NCBI RefSeq assembly: GCF_900129275.1
Contig: NZ_FQUX01000006.1
Location: 62,001 to 126,000 of the forward strand
DNA from: Arenibacter palladensis
GTDB lineage: Bacteria; Bacteroidota; Bacteroidia; Flavobacteriales; Flavobacteriaceae
Reading direction: 5' to 3'
Length of the DNA stretch: 64,000 bases
Shown: piece by piece, positions 9,477 through 17,803 of the stretch
Layout: each line of letters opens with the position of its first letter
How positions within the stretch are numbered: the stretch's first letter is position 1
Translations under genes and position numbers: made by a program
Notes under the pieces: model-generated
The model's input: the letters and a program-made list of their open reading frames with translations, nothing else
Database searches by the model: none
Told to the model about the DNA's origin: nothing

Positions 9477-10118
9477 ATGGTTTTAGACAAAGACACCGCC
9501 AAAAAAACTGCAGAGCTTCTGCTGCAAATTAATGCAATTAAGTTGAAACCTGAAAATCCTTTTACATGGGCTTCAGGATGGAAATCTCCAATTTATTGCG
9601 ATAATAGGATAATCCTTTCGTACCCAAGCATTAGGAACTATGTTCGGGAACAAATGGGAAAGCAAGTAGAAAGTCTGTACGGGAAGCCGGATGTAATAGC
9701 CGGAGTGGCCACCGGGGCCATTGGAATCGGGATGCTCGTAGCCGAGTATTTGGGACTTCCTTTTATATATGTAAGACCGGAAGCCAAATCGCACGGTCGT
9801 CAAAACCAAATAGAAGGCCGGTTGGAGGCCAATCAGAGTGTCGTTGTCATTGAAGACCTTATCAGTACCGGAAAAAGCAGTCTAAATGCTGTGGATGCCC
9901 TAAAGAGCAATGGCGCAAATGTAAAGGGAATGCTGGCTATTTTCACCTATGGCTTTGATATAGCCAATGAAAACTTTAAGAAATACGGGCTGGATCTACA
10001 TACCTTGAGCAATTACGATTATTTAATTCAGCAGGCCTCGGACACCAATTATATAAAAGAGAATCAATTAAAAACTTTACTAGAGTGGAAAAGTAGCCCC
10101 TCTACCTGGCAATCTTAA
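9477..10118 (+). CDS. pyrE: Orotate phosphoribosyltransferase
   Basis: A 213-residue type I phosphoribosyltransferase of pyrimidine synthesis, joining orotate and PRPP to give OMP. Motifs seen are NPFTWASGWKSPIYCDNR near the N-terminus, the PRPP loop VVVIEDLISTGKSS, and RPEAKSHGRQNQIEGR for substrate binding. The start MVLDKDTAKKTAELL gives the usual length; longer open frame upstream is antisense to the NUDIX gene. A START-like gene follows after 3 bp and birA converges from the other side. Confidence 0.94.
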   Translation: MVLDKDTAKKTAELLLQINAIKLKPENPFTWASGWKSPIYCDNRIILSYPSIRNYVREQMGKQVESLYGKPDVIAGVATGAIGIGMLVAEYLGLPFIYVRPEAKSHGRQNQIEGRLEANQSVVVIEDLISTGKSSLNAVDALKSNGANVKGMLAIFTYGFDIANENFKKYGLDLHTLSNYDYLIQQASDTNYIKENQLKTLLEWKSSPSTWQS

Positions 10119-10121
10119 ATT

Positions 10122-10514
10122 ATGTATTTAGAAACTCCCAAGAAAAAAGTTAATAAAAGCAGTAAGGAAGTTTTTGATTTTCTGAACGATGTGAAGAATT
10201 TCGAAACCTTAATGCCAGAAAATATCAGTAAGTTCGAGCTTATAAATGAAAATAGATTTTTGTTTGCCCTTAAAGGAATGCCCGAAATTGTATTGCAAAA
10301 AAAACAGCAGACACCGCATTCGCAATTGATTTTAGGTGCTGCAAGTGACAAATTACCCTTTACCCTGACTGCCGATATTACTGCCATAAATGATCAGGAA
10401 TCAGAGGTAACCTTGAGTTTCGAAGGAGAATTCAATGCCATGATGGCCATGATGATAAAATCTCCAATCAATAATTTTATAGGTACGCTGTCCGAGAATC
10501 TTTCCAAAATATAA
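10122..10514 (+). CDS. SRPBCC (START-like) family protein
   Basis: A 130-residue protein starting MYLETPKKKVNKSSKEVFDFL, with the beta-alpha-alpha opening of the SRPBCC/polyketide cyclase-like fold (VFDFLNDVKNFETLMP) and a C-terminal amphipathic helix (PINNFIGTLSENLSKI). Such folds form a hydrophobic ligand cavity. It follows pyrE by 3 bp and must be cotranscribed with it; the pairing is seen in other flavobacteria but gives no clear function. Ligand and role are unknown. Confidence 0.75.
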   Translation: MYLETPKKKVNKSSKEVFDFLNDVKNFETLMPENISKFELINENRFLFALKGMPEIVLQKKQQTPHSQLILGAASDKLPFTLTADITAINDQESEVTLSFEGEFNAMMAMMIKSPINNFIGTLSENLSKI

Positions 10515-10542
10515 GCATAAGCCCTTATTTGGCGTAAAATAC

Positions 10543-11274
10543 TCAATATAGCAGCTTAACCTCTTTTAGGTTGAATTCCTTAAGGATGTTATCCTCCAAT
10601 AAAATCTTTAGTTTACCTGCACTTGAAACGCCCTTAATAAATCCCATAAACATTTCATCATCCTGATTTTTAAAGGTGGAAGGTTTATCCTTTCTAAAAA
10701 GTGCGGTCTCATAACGTTCAACAAGATTTGCCCTGTCCACTTTCTTGTTCTTGGTGAGTAAACTTTTTAGATTTTCCACAATACTCAATAATAGTTCGTC
10801 AAGATCCAATGACCTACCCAAAAGCAGCTTTAAAGAGGACACATTGGGAAGGCTATTGAATGTTAATTGATTTACATTTAAACCAATTCCGACAATTGAC
10901 GCCTGAATATGTTGTCCGGATAAAATATTTTCGATAAGAATTCCACAAATTTTGGAATGTCCTGACATTATGTCGTTAGGCCATTTAATCTTTAAATCGG
11001 GTACTTGAAGTTGGGCCAAAGTATCATAAATTGCCAGTGAAACATAAATATTCAAAAGAAACTGCTCTGAGACTGGCTCCTCTAAAGATTTTACTAAAAC
11101 ACTAAAGGTCAGGTTCTTACCTGGTTCCGAAAGCCAACTTGTCCCCATTTGCCCGCGCCCCTTCAATTGTGTATGGGCCATCACTGCCGTAAAATCCTCG
11201 ATCTTATTTTGGAACAACAAATCTTTTAAATAGGCATTTGTTGAGTCCGTGGCACTAAGTTTGATTAATTGCAT
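10543..11274 (-). CDS. birA: Biotin--[acetyl-CoA-carboxylase] ligase
   Basis: A 243-residue biotin protein ligase that activates biotin as biotinyl-AMP and attaches it to the carboxyl carrier protein. The biotin-binding loop is GRGQMGTSWLSEPGKNL (residues 39-55), and KWPNDIM is the second active-site block. It starts MQLIKLSATDSTNAYLKDL, with no DNA-binding HTH domain, so it is a ligase without repressor function. It is divergent from rsfS with 93 bp between. Confidence 0.92.
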   Translation of the reverse strand: MQLIKLSATDSTNAYLKDLLFQNKIEDFTAVMAHTQLKGRGQMGTSWLSEPGKNLTFSVLVKSLEEPVSEQFLLNIYVSLAIYDTLAQLQVPDLKIKWPNDIMSGHSKICGILIENILSGQHIQASIVGIGLNVNQLTFNSLPNVSSLKLLLGRSLDLDELLLSIVENLKSLLTKNKKVDRANLVERYETALFRKDKPSTFKNQDDEMFMGFIKGVSSAGKLKILLEDNILKEFNLKEVKLLY

Positions 11275-11339
11275 TTACAATCTTATGATTATTATATAAT
11301 GTATTGTTAAAAACAATAGTTAAAAAAACAAAAAAATAA

Positions 11340-11347
11340 TAACTTTG
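11340..11347 (+). promoter_or_regulatory. Putative -7 promoter element for rsfS-ftsH
   Basis: TAACTTTG, a full TAnnTTTG match, 20 bp before the rsfS ATG in a very A-rich divergent intergenic stretch. No clear TTTG -33 element at the usual spacing. Confidence 0.5.
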
Positions 11348-11367
11348 TAAAAATTTAAAATTTTTGA

Positions 11368-11745
11368 ATGCAGAAAAGGAAAAGTAGCGCAGATGAGTTA
11401 ATTGCCTTAATTTTAAGTGGAATAGAAGAGGTTAAAGGACATGATATAAATTTACTTGATCTTAGAGATATTGAGAATACTGTTTGTGACTACTTTATTA
11501 TTTGTAATGGTACTTCCAACACACATGTAAATGCCATAGTAGGCTCCATCCAAAAAACCGTCAGTAAAGCAATTCAAGACAAACCTTGGCATGTAGAAGG
11601 TTCTGACAATGCAGAATGGGTATTAATGGACTACGTAAACGTAGTGGTACATGTATTTCAAAAACAAGTTAGAGAATATTATGATATAGAAGGACTTTGG
11701 GGAGACGCCAAAGTAACCTCAGTTGAAAGTAGCTTCAATCAGTAA
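11368..11745 (+). CDS. rsfS: Ribosome silencing factor RsfS
   Basis: A 125-residue protein of the RsfS/Iojap family that binds ribosomal protein L14 and blocks subunit joining when nutrients run short. The family blocks are LLDLRDIENTVCDYFIICNGTSNTHV, WHVEG and WVLMDYVNVVVHVF, all present in order. It is followed after 9 bp by ftsH, and the pair is a conserved flavobacterial unit. It is divergent from birA. Confidence 0.95.
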   Translation: MQKRKSSADELIALILSGIEEVKGHDINLLDLRDIENTVCDYFIICNGTSNTHVNAIVGSIQKTVSKAIQDKPWHVEGSDNAEWVLMDYVNVVVHVFQKQVREYYDIEGLWGDAKVTSVESSFNQ

Positions 11746-11754
11746 AAAAAAATA

Positions 11755-13752
11755 ATGGCAAAAGAAAATAATACAGGTCCCAAAAAACCCAAATTCAATA
11801 CTTGGTGGATATATGGCGTAATAGCAATATTATTAATCGGTTTTCAATTTTTCGGCAGCGGAAACTTCGCGAATACCAAAAAAGCGAGTACTTCCGAACT
11901 TCAGGAGTATCTTAGAAATGGGGATATCAGAAAAATACTGGTCATTACCAATACCAGACAAGCAAAAATATTCCTTACCGAAGAAGCCTTAAAAAAGGAG
12001 GTTCACAAGGATGTGTCCGATCAGCCTTTCTCTTTGACGGCCACTGCTACGCCCCAATATGTAGTAAACTATGGGGATCAGCAGAACTTTGAAAATGAGA
12101 TCAATGACATTAAAAAGGAAAACAATTTAGACACGGAGCTTACCTACGACCAAGAATCGAATGTGCTTACCGAACTCCTTTTAACCTTATTGCCATTTGT
12201 ACTGATCATAGGCATTTGGATCTATTTGATGCGTCGTATGTCCGGTGGAGCCGGTGGAGGCGCTGGCGGTCAGATTTTCAATATTGGAAAGTCCAAAGCC
12301 AAATTGTTCGACGAAAAAACGGATACAAGAACCTCGTTCAAGGACGTTGCCGGATTGGAAGGCGCCAAGGAAGAAGTAGAGGAGATTGTGGAATTCTTAA
12401 GAAATCCGGACAAATACACCTCCCTAGGGGGTAAAATCCCTAAAGGAGCCCTATTGGTAGGACCTCCAGGAACCGGTAAAACCTTATTGGCCAAAGCTGT
12501 TGCGGGGGAAGCAAAAGTTCCTTTCTTTTCACTTTCCGGTTCGGATTTCGTGGAGATGTTCGTAGGGGTCGGAGCCTCTAGGGTAAGAGACTTGTTTAAA
12601 CAAGCCAAAGACAAATCACCGGCCATTATCTTTATTGATGAGATCGATGCCATTGGTAGGGCCAGGGGCAAGAATAATTTTACAGGTTCCAATGATGAAA
12701 GGGAAAATACCCTTAACCAGTTATTGACCGAAATGGATGGTTTTGGCACCAATACCAACGTTATTGTTTTGGCAGCTACCAACCGTGCAGATGTTTTGGA
12801 CAAGGCATTAATGAGGGCTGGCCGATTTGATAGACAGATATACGTAGACCTTCCGGACATTAGGGAAAGGAAAGAAATATTCGAAGTACACTTAAGACCT
12901 ATAAAAACGGCCGAAACATTGGATTTGGATTTTCTGGCCAAACAAACTCCTGGTTTTTCGGGTGCCGATATTGCCAATGTATGTAATGAGGCGGCATTGA
13001 TCGCAGCACGTAAGGAGAAAAAGGCTGTTACCAAACAGGACTTCTTGGATGCTGTGGACAGAATTGTAGGAGGGCTTGAGAAAAAGAACAAAATAATTAC
13101 TCCAGGAGAAAAGGAAACCATTGCCTATCATGAAGCCGGACACGCCACAGTAAGTTGGATGTTGGAACATGCCGCTCCTTTGGTAAAAGTGACTATTGTG
13201 CCCAGAGGACAATCCTTAGGTGCCGCATGGTATTTGCCAGAAGAACGCCTTATTGTTCGTCCGGAACAAATGAAAGATGAAATGTGTGCTACCCTAGGTG
13301 GTAGGGCTGCCGAAAAAGTAATCTTCAACAAGATATCAACGGGCGCACTTAGCGATTTGGAAAAAGTGACCAAACAAGCCAGGGCCATGGTAACCATTTA
13401 TGGATTAAACGATGAGATTGGTAACATTACCTATTACGACTCATCTGGTCAAAATGAATATGGTTTCTCCAAACCTTATAGCGAACAGACGGCATTGACC
13501 ATAGACAGAGAGATTTCCAAGCTTATTGAAGAGCAATATAAAAGGGCGGTTGAACTATTGTCCAAAAACAAAGATAAACTTACCGAATTAGCGCAACGTT
13601 TATTGGAAAAAGAAGTTATATTTAAGGACGATTTGGAAAAGATTTTCGGTAAGCGTCCTTTTGAAAAAGACAAAAGACTGGAAGCTGAGGAAGCAGCAGA
13701 AAAAGAGGAAAAAGCCAACAAGGATCTTCCAAAATCAGAAACAGAAAAATAA
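11755..13752 (+). CDS. ftsH: ATP-dependent zinc metalloprotease FtsH
   Basis: A 665-residue membrane AAA+ protease that degrades unstable membrane and soluble proteins. Transmembrane segments lie at about 18-34 and 141-159 with an extracytoplasmic domain between. The Walker A motif is GPPGTGKT (236-243), Walker B is IIFIDEIDAIG, and arginine fingers are R357 and R360. The zinc site is HEAGH (459-463) with D534 as the likely third ligand. The C-terminal 35 residues are charged and Lys/Glu-rich. It follows rsfS and precedes the LUD-cdsA-psd block. Confidence 0.97.
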   Translation: MAKENNTGPKKPKFNTWWIYGVIAILLIGFQFFGSGNFANTKKASTSELQEYLRNGDIRKILVITNTRQAKIFLTEEALKKEVHKDVSDQPFSLTATATPQYVVNYGDQQNFENEINDIKKENNLDTELTYDQESNVLTELLLTLLPFVLIIGIWIYLMRRMSGGAGGGAGGQIFNIGKSKAKLFDEKTDTRTSFKDVAGLEGAKEEVEEIVEFLRNPDKYTSLGGKIPKGALLVGPPGTGKTLLAKAVAGEAKVPFFSLSGSDFVEMFVGVGASRVRDLFKQAKDKSPAIIFIDEIDAIGRARGKNNFTGSNDERENTLNQLLTEMDGFGTNTNVIVLAATNRADVLDKALMRAGRFDRQIYVDLPDIRERKEIFEVHLRPIKTAETLDLDFLAKQTPGFSGADIANVCNEAALIAARKEKKAVTKQDFLDAVDRIVGGLEKKNKIITPGEKETIAYHEAGHATVSWMLEHAAPLVKVTIVPRGQSLGAAWYLPEERLIVRPEQMKDEMCATLGGRAAEKVIFNKISTGALSDLEKVTKQARAMVTIYGLNDEIGNITYYDSSGQNEYGFSKPYSEQTALTIDREISKLIEEQYKRAVELLSKNKDKLTELAQRLLEKEVIFKDDLEKIFGKRPFEKDKRLEAEEAAEKEEKANKDLPKSETEK

Positions 13753-13812
13753 AACAATAAATAATTCGTTGTTCCTAAACAACTAGGGGCTTAAGGCTCC
13801 ATTTAGACATTA

Positions 13813-14424
13813 ATGGGATTATTTGATAAACTTTTCGGGGGAGGAAAAAGAAAGGTTTCCAAGGAAACTGTGGAAACGAGAGGGCAACATATGCCCGACT
13901 TAAACATTCCTGTCGACGAAAAGTTTACCATTAATTTTAAACACAACGGAGGCAAGTTCCTTTATTGCGATTCCATTAATGAAGTTTTCACCAATTTGGA
14001 CAACATTATCATTGAAAATAAATGGCAGGACCAAACCTTTTTTTCAATGGACAAAAGATTGGAGGAAAAGTTTGCCAAACAAGAAATTAATTTCACCAAT
14101 CTCCCCAATAACAGCGAAATATTTTTTACTACCTGTGAGCATTTAATTGCCCAAAATGGTTCCATTTTGGTCTGCTCCAATCAACTGAAAGAAAGAAAGC
14201 TTCACGAATTACCATCAAATGTTATTGTTTTTGCTACAACCAGCCAAATGGTAGAATCTATTGGCGAGGGATTAAAGACAATTAAAAAGAAGTATAAAAA
14301 TGTAATTCCTGCCAATATTACTACCATTAAACATTTCCAACCCACGGCTGAAAATTCAGACGATTTCTTAACTTACGGAAGTAGTTCTAAAAATCTTTAT
14401 CTTTTACTTCTGGAAGACTTATAA
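13813..14424 (+). CDS. LUD-domain (LutC/YkgG-like) protein
   Basis: A 203-residue protein resembling the LUD domain of lactate utilisation proteins. It starts MGLFDKLFGGGKRKVSKETVETRG and ends YLLLLEDL. Visible family-like blocks are FTTCEHLIAQNGSILVCSNQL and VFATTSQMVESIGEGL. There is no lutA or lutB partner; instead the gene abuts cdsA with a gap of 1 bp and follows ftsH, an arrangement conserved in flavobacteria. A lactate-oxidation role is therefore doubtful, and the function in this lipid-gene setting is unknown. Confidence 0.75.
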   Translation: MGLFDKLFGGGKRKVSKETVETRGQHMPDLNIPVDEKFTINFKHNGGKFLYCDSINEVFTNLDNIIIENKWQDQTFFSMDKRLEEKFAKQEINFTNLPNNSEIFFTTCEHLIAQNGSILVCSNQLKERKLHELPSNVIVFATTSQMVESIGEGLKTIKKKYKNVIPANITTIKHFQPTAENSDDFLTYGSSSKNLYLLLLEDL

Positions 14425-14425
14425 C

Positions 14426-15229
14426 ATGAGAGAAATTTTAAGGCGCTTACTTACAGGTGCAGTCTATGTAATTCTGCTACTTTCCGCCGTATTCCTAAGC
14501 TCCGATGCGTTTGATTTTTTATTTATGACCTTTGGTCTCGCCTGTCTTTATGAGTACAAACGAATGATTAAACTGCCGGGCTACCATATTTTCATAGCCT
14601 ATTTGGCACTTTGGTGGGCATTTATTTATATTATAGATGATAAGATTCCCGTCAATATTTTGATGTTCATTACAATATCGATTAATTTTATACTGTTGTA
14701 CTATCTCTTTTCCGGTAAGGAAAAGCTGTTCAACAATTTGCAAAAGTTTATTATTGGTTTATTTTATATAGGGGGAGGATGTATTTTCCTTACCATGATA
14801 CCGTACAAGGACAATGAATTTGCAAAATTTCTGATCATGGGGGTATTTATCCTTATCTGGGTCAACGATACTTTTGCCTATTTGGTAGGAAAAAGTATTG
14901 GTCGCAATAAATTGTTCCCGTCCATTTCCCCTAAAAAAACAATAGAGGGAGCTATTGGAGGTTTTGTTTTTGCCTTGGCTGCATCTTATTTTTTATCGAA
15001 ATATGAGACCAATATTTCATTGGGACAATGGTTGATCCTAGCAACGGTGATTGTCATTACGGGAAGCTTGGGCGATCTTATAGAATCAAAATTTAAAAGG
15101 ACCGCTGGGGTCAAGGACAGTGGAGCAATTTTACCGGGACATGGCGGCATGTTGGACCGATTGGACAGTTTGGTTTTTGCCGCACCTTTCGCATATTTAA
15201 CTTTAATTATTTTTTCCCATGTTTCATAA
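14426..15229 (+). CDS. cdsA: Phosphatidate cytidylyltransferase
   Basis: A 267-residue multi-pass membrane enzyme that makes CDP-diacylglycerol from phosphatidate and CTP. The CDS signature is clear near the C-terminus: SKFKRTAGVKDSG followed by ILPGHGGMLDRLDS. At least six hydrophobic segments are visible. Its end overlaps the psd start by 11 bp, giving translational coupling to the next step branch of phosphatidylethanolamine synthesis; the phosphatidylserine synthase gene is not in this window. Confidence 0.95.
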   Translation: MREILRRLLTGAVYVILLLSAVFLSSDAFDFLFMTFGLACLYEYKRMIKLPGYHIFIAYLALWWAFIYIIDDKIPVNILMFITISINFILLYYLFSGKEKLFNNLQKFIIGLFYIGGGCIFLTMIPYKDNEFAKFLIMGVFILIWVNDTFAYLVGKSIGRNKLFPSISPKKTIEGAIGGFVFALAASYFLSKYETNISLGQWLILATVIVITGSLGDLIESKFKRTAGVKDSGAILPGHGGMLDRLDSLVFAAPFAYLTLIIFSHVS

Positions 15230-15893
15230 AGAAGGACAAAGAATTATTATAACAACCTTTATTATAGTTTGTTCCATTATAGTGTTGGCCAATTATTTTA
15301 TAGATTTAACTTGGCTAAAATTTGGACTTCAAATAATTTCCCTGCTTATCCTTATTTTGATTCTACAGTTTTTCAGAAATCCCAAAAGGAACGTTTCCAA
15401 GAATTTTGATGAAATATTGGCGCCCGTAGATGGCAAGGTGGTTGCTATTGAAGAAGTGGAGGAAACCGAATATTTTAAGGCAAAACGGATACAAGTATCC
15501 ATTTTTATGTCTCCAATAAATGTGCACGTTACAAGATACCCGGCAAGTGGACTGGTTAAATTTTCAAAATACCATGCCGGAAAATATCTGGTAGCTTGGC
15601 ATCCTAAATCAAGCGAAGAGAACGAAAGAACTACCATTGTTATTAATACTCCCAAGTTTGGGGATATCCTCTACCGCCAAATTGCCGGTGCCTTGGCACG
15701 ACGTATAGTCAATTACGCTGAAGTGGGTGAAAGCGTTCAACAAGGGGAAGATGCAGGATTTATTAAATTTGGCTCTAGGGTAGATTTGTTCTTACCTTTG
15801 GATAGTGCAATTACCGTGAAATTACACCAAAAGGTGACCGGAGCAAAAACATGTATTGCAACTACAAGGGTTAAAAAAGAAAATGAAGACTGA
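15219..15893 (+). CDS. psd: Phosphatidylserine decarboxylase proenzyme
   Basis: A 224-residue short (PSD-A type) decarboxylase that converts phosphatidylserine to phosphatidylethanolamine. Two N-terminal membrane segments lie at about 9-26 and 35-52. The catalytic blocks are ILAPVDGKVV (66-75) and SIFMSPINVHVTR (94-106). Self-cleavage to create the pyruvoyl group is expected between G185 and S186 in KFGSRVDLF. It overlaps cdsA by 11 bp and the acyl-CoA-binding gene by 11 bp. Confidence 0.95.
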   Translation: MFHKEGQRIIITTFIIVCSIIVLANYFIDLTWLKFGLQIISLLILILILQFFRNPKRNVSKNFDEILAPVDGKVVAIEEVEETEYFKAKRIQVSIFMSPINVHVTRYPASGLVKFSKYHAGKYLVAWHPKSSEENERTTIVINTPKFGDILYRQIAGALARRIVNYAEVGESVQQGEDAGFIKFGSRVDLFLPLDSAITVKLHQKVTGAKTCIATTRVKKENED

Positions 15894-16152
15894 TAAACTA
15901 AAGAAAGATTTTATAGCAGCGGTCGATTTCGTTAATGATTATACAGACCCGTTGCCTGCCGATCTTTTATTAAAACTATACGCCTATTTCAAAATTGCCA
16001 ATCGCAATTTTAGCCATCCAGGCAGCAGGACGCCCTTAATAAACGCATTTAAGGCCAATGCCCTGATCCAAGCAAAAAATGTAAGCATTGAAGAAGCTAT
16101 GGAACGCTACATAGAACTGGTGGACAAAGAAATAAGGAATAACAAAAAGTAA
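15883..16152 (+). CDS. Acyl-CoA-binding protein
   Basis: An 89-residue protein of the ACBP family, four helices that bind medium and long acyl-CoA. Diagnostic stretches are LLLKLYAYFKIANRN (canonical LKLYALYKQA-like) and AFKANALIQAKNVSIEEAMERYI. The ATG at 15883 overlaps the end of psd by 11 bp; the tryptophan normally found in W-NAWN is replaced (INAFKAN). Placement in a cdsA-psd unit suggests it supplies or buffers acyl-CoA for membrane lipid synthesis, which is inference. Confidence 0.88.
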   Translation: MKTDKLKKDFIAAVDFVNDYTDPLPADLLLKLYAYFKIANRNFSHPGSRTPLINAFKANALIQAKNVSIEEAMERYIELVDKEIRNNKK

Positions 16153-16296
16153 AGCTCAAATTCTATTTGGGATATTATAAAAAGCCTTCTAACCAACCTT
16201 AAATTTGATTTGGCAGATAAGACAAGAAACGGTTATTATCCGAGCCTTCCCATTCCTAGAAATGCAATATATTATTTTTTGGCTTGAATAAAGTCT

Positions 16297-17565
16297 TTAG
16301 GCAGCCATCCCCATTTCGGTTTCCCTATTTTCAAAATAGGTGAAATATATACCTGCTAAAATCGTGATCAGAAAATAGGCCCCAATCCACGCATTGCCCA
16401 TTGGAAGGAAAGCATTTAAGCCGAACCAATCACCAAAATAAACTATCCACAAAATGCCGGCCACCCCTCGGATCACCTCAACAGCAACAGCATATTTTTT
16501 CCTATCCATAAGGGTAGTATATCCATAGATACCAATAAAAATAAAGCCACTAAATATAAGCAGTCCCTCAAAACCAATTTCTGTGTAGTTGTAGAACATA
16601 AACATCATTAGCCCCAAACTTATTAGCATCTGGAAAATAGCATATCCCTTCAACCCACTGGTAGCATTGGAAGCATATCTTTTAAAATTGTAAACGTCCC
16701 CTATAATGGCAATGGGATACTTTTCCTTAACATCATCGGGCCGCCAGCCAGTAGGCATAAACCAAATACGCAATTTGTCGCGAAAGCTCTTGGTTCGCCA
16801 TGCATCTTGTAATATCCTCCACAAATGCTGAAAATTGATAATTATAGGGTTCCAAGTCCCTGCGGGTTTCAATACTCCAAATTGGGGCGGAACCTCCTCC
16901 AGCTCCTCCTGAAAAGTACCGAACATACGATCCCAAACACACAGAATCTGACCTAGGTTCTTATCTATATATTCCGGATTGATGGCATGGTGCACCCTAT
17001 GTTGGGAAGGGGTGACCAAGATATATTCCAACCATCCCATTTTGCCGATATGCCTGGTGTGATACCAGAATTGCGCAAATAAGTGTATCGGGGCCAAAAT
17101 GGCTATGACCATGTGGGGCACGCCCAAAACCGCTGCTGGAATAAGGAACAGCGAAAAATAACCCACTAGGTTGCTGATAGGTTGCCTAAGGGCACAGGCA
17201 AGATTGAACTCTTCACTGCTATGGTGAATTACATGTTGATTCCAAAAAATATTTATTTTATGGCTAAGCCTATGGTTCCAATAACCCGCAAAGTCCAGAA
17301 CAATAAATGCAATTGTCCACACCAACCAAGTAGCCTTAATTTCGGTTATGGCCAAATGCTCCAATAAAAATGGATAGGAAACTACGATCAGCGCCAGGCC
17401 CAAGGTATCCTTGATTATATTGGTCAACCCCGAACTTATACTGGAAACCGTATCCATAACCTTATGCATTTGTTTTTTTACAAAATAGCCATAGGTTATT
17501 TCTATTGTTAAAAGGATTACAAAAAACGGGATGGCATATAAAAGTGCCGTTGCGTAGGTCTCCAT
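16297..17565 (-). CDS. Sterol desaturase / fatty acid hydroxylase family membrane protein
   Basis: A 422-residue di-iron membrane oxygenase. The histidine clusters of the family are HRLSH (98-102), HVIHHSSEEFN (111-121) and HRVHH (189-193), set between membrane segments. After about residue 285 a second hydrophobic part with four predicted segments follows, giving a length close to alkylglycerol monooxygenase-like members rather than short C-4/C-5 desaturases. The substrate is probably a lipid alkyl chain or ether lipid; this cannot be settled here. Single gene with its own promoter element at 17594. Confidence 0.85.
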   Translation of the reverse strand: METYATALLYAIPFFVILLTIEITYGYFVKKQMHKVMDTVSSISSGLTNIIKDTLGLALIVVSYPFLLEHLAITEIKATWLVWTIAFIVLDFAGYWNHRLSHKINIFWNQHVIHHSSEEFNLACALRQPISNLVGYFSLFLIPAAVLGVPHMVIAILAPIHLFAQFWYHTRHIGKMGWLEYILVTPSQHRVHHAINPEYIDKNLGQILCVWDRMFGTFQEELEEVPPQFGVLKPAGTWNPIIINFQHLWRILQDAWRTKSFRDKLRIWFMPTGWRPDDVKEKYPIAIIGDVYNFKRYASNATSGLKGYAIFQMLISLGLMMFMFYNYTEIGFEGLLIFSGFIFIGIYGYTTLMDRKKYAVAVEVIRGVAGILWIVYFGDWFGLNAFLPMGNAWIGAYFLITILAGIYFTYFENRETEMGMAA

Positions 17566-17593
17566 AAAGCAAGGTAAATTCTGAAGTACATAA

Positions 17594-17601
17594 CAAATAT
17601 A
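17594..17601 (-). promoter_or_regulatory. Putative -7 element of the sterol desaturase gene
   Basis: On the minus strand the site reads TATATTTG, matching TAnnTTTG, 29 bp before the start codon. The -33 element is not clear. Confidence 0.45.
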
Positions 17602-17803
17602 GTGAAAATCGTTATTTTTTTACCAGCCCTTAATTCAGTAATAAGAATCAAATCATCTTAATATAGTTAACCAACAAAATAAACGAAGTTTGAGATACAA
17701 TTGGATTCCGCATAGAAAGGCCTCCATGGCATTCCGCTAAAGCCTTTGTTTTCAATTTAAATAAAGTATAAATTAGTCCTATATACCCTATATTCGCCTT
17801 TAG

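Noticed and set aside
12270-13121. A 283-codon open frame on the minus strand
   Set aside because: It lies wholly antisense to ftsH, whose AAA+ motifs are unmistakable; the reverse translation is Ser/Leu-rich without motifs.
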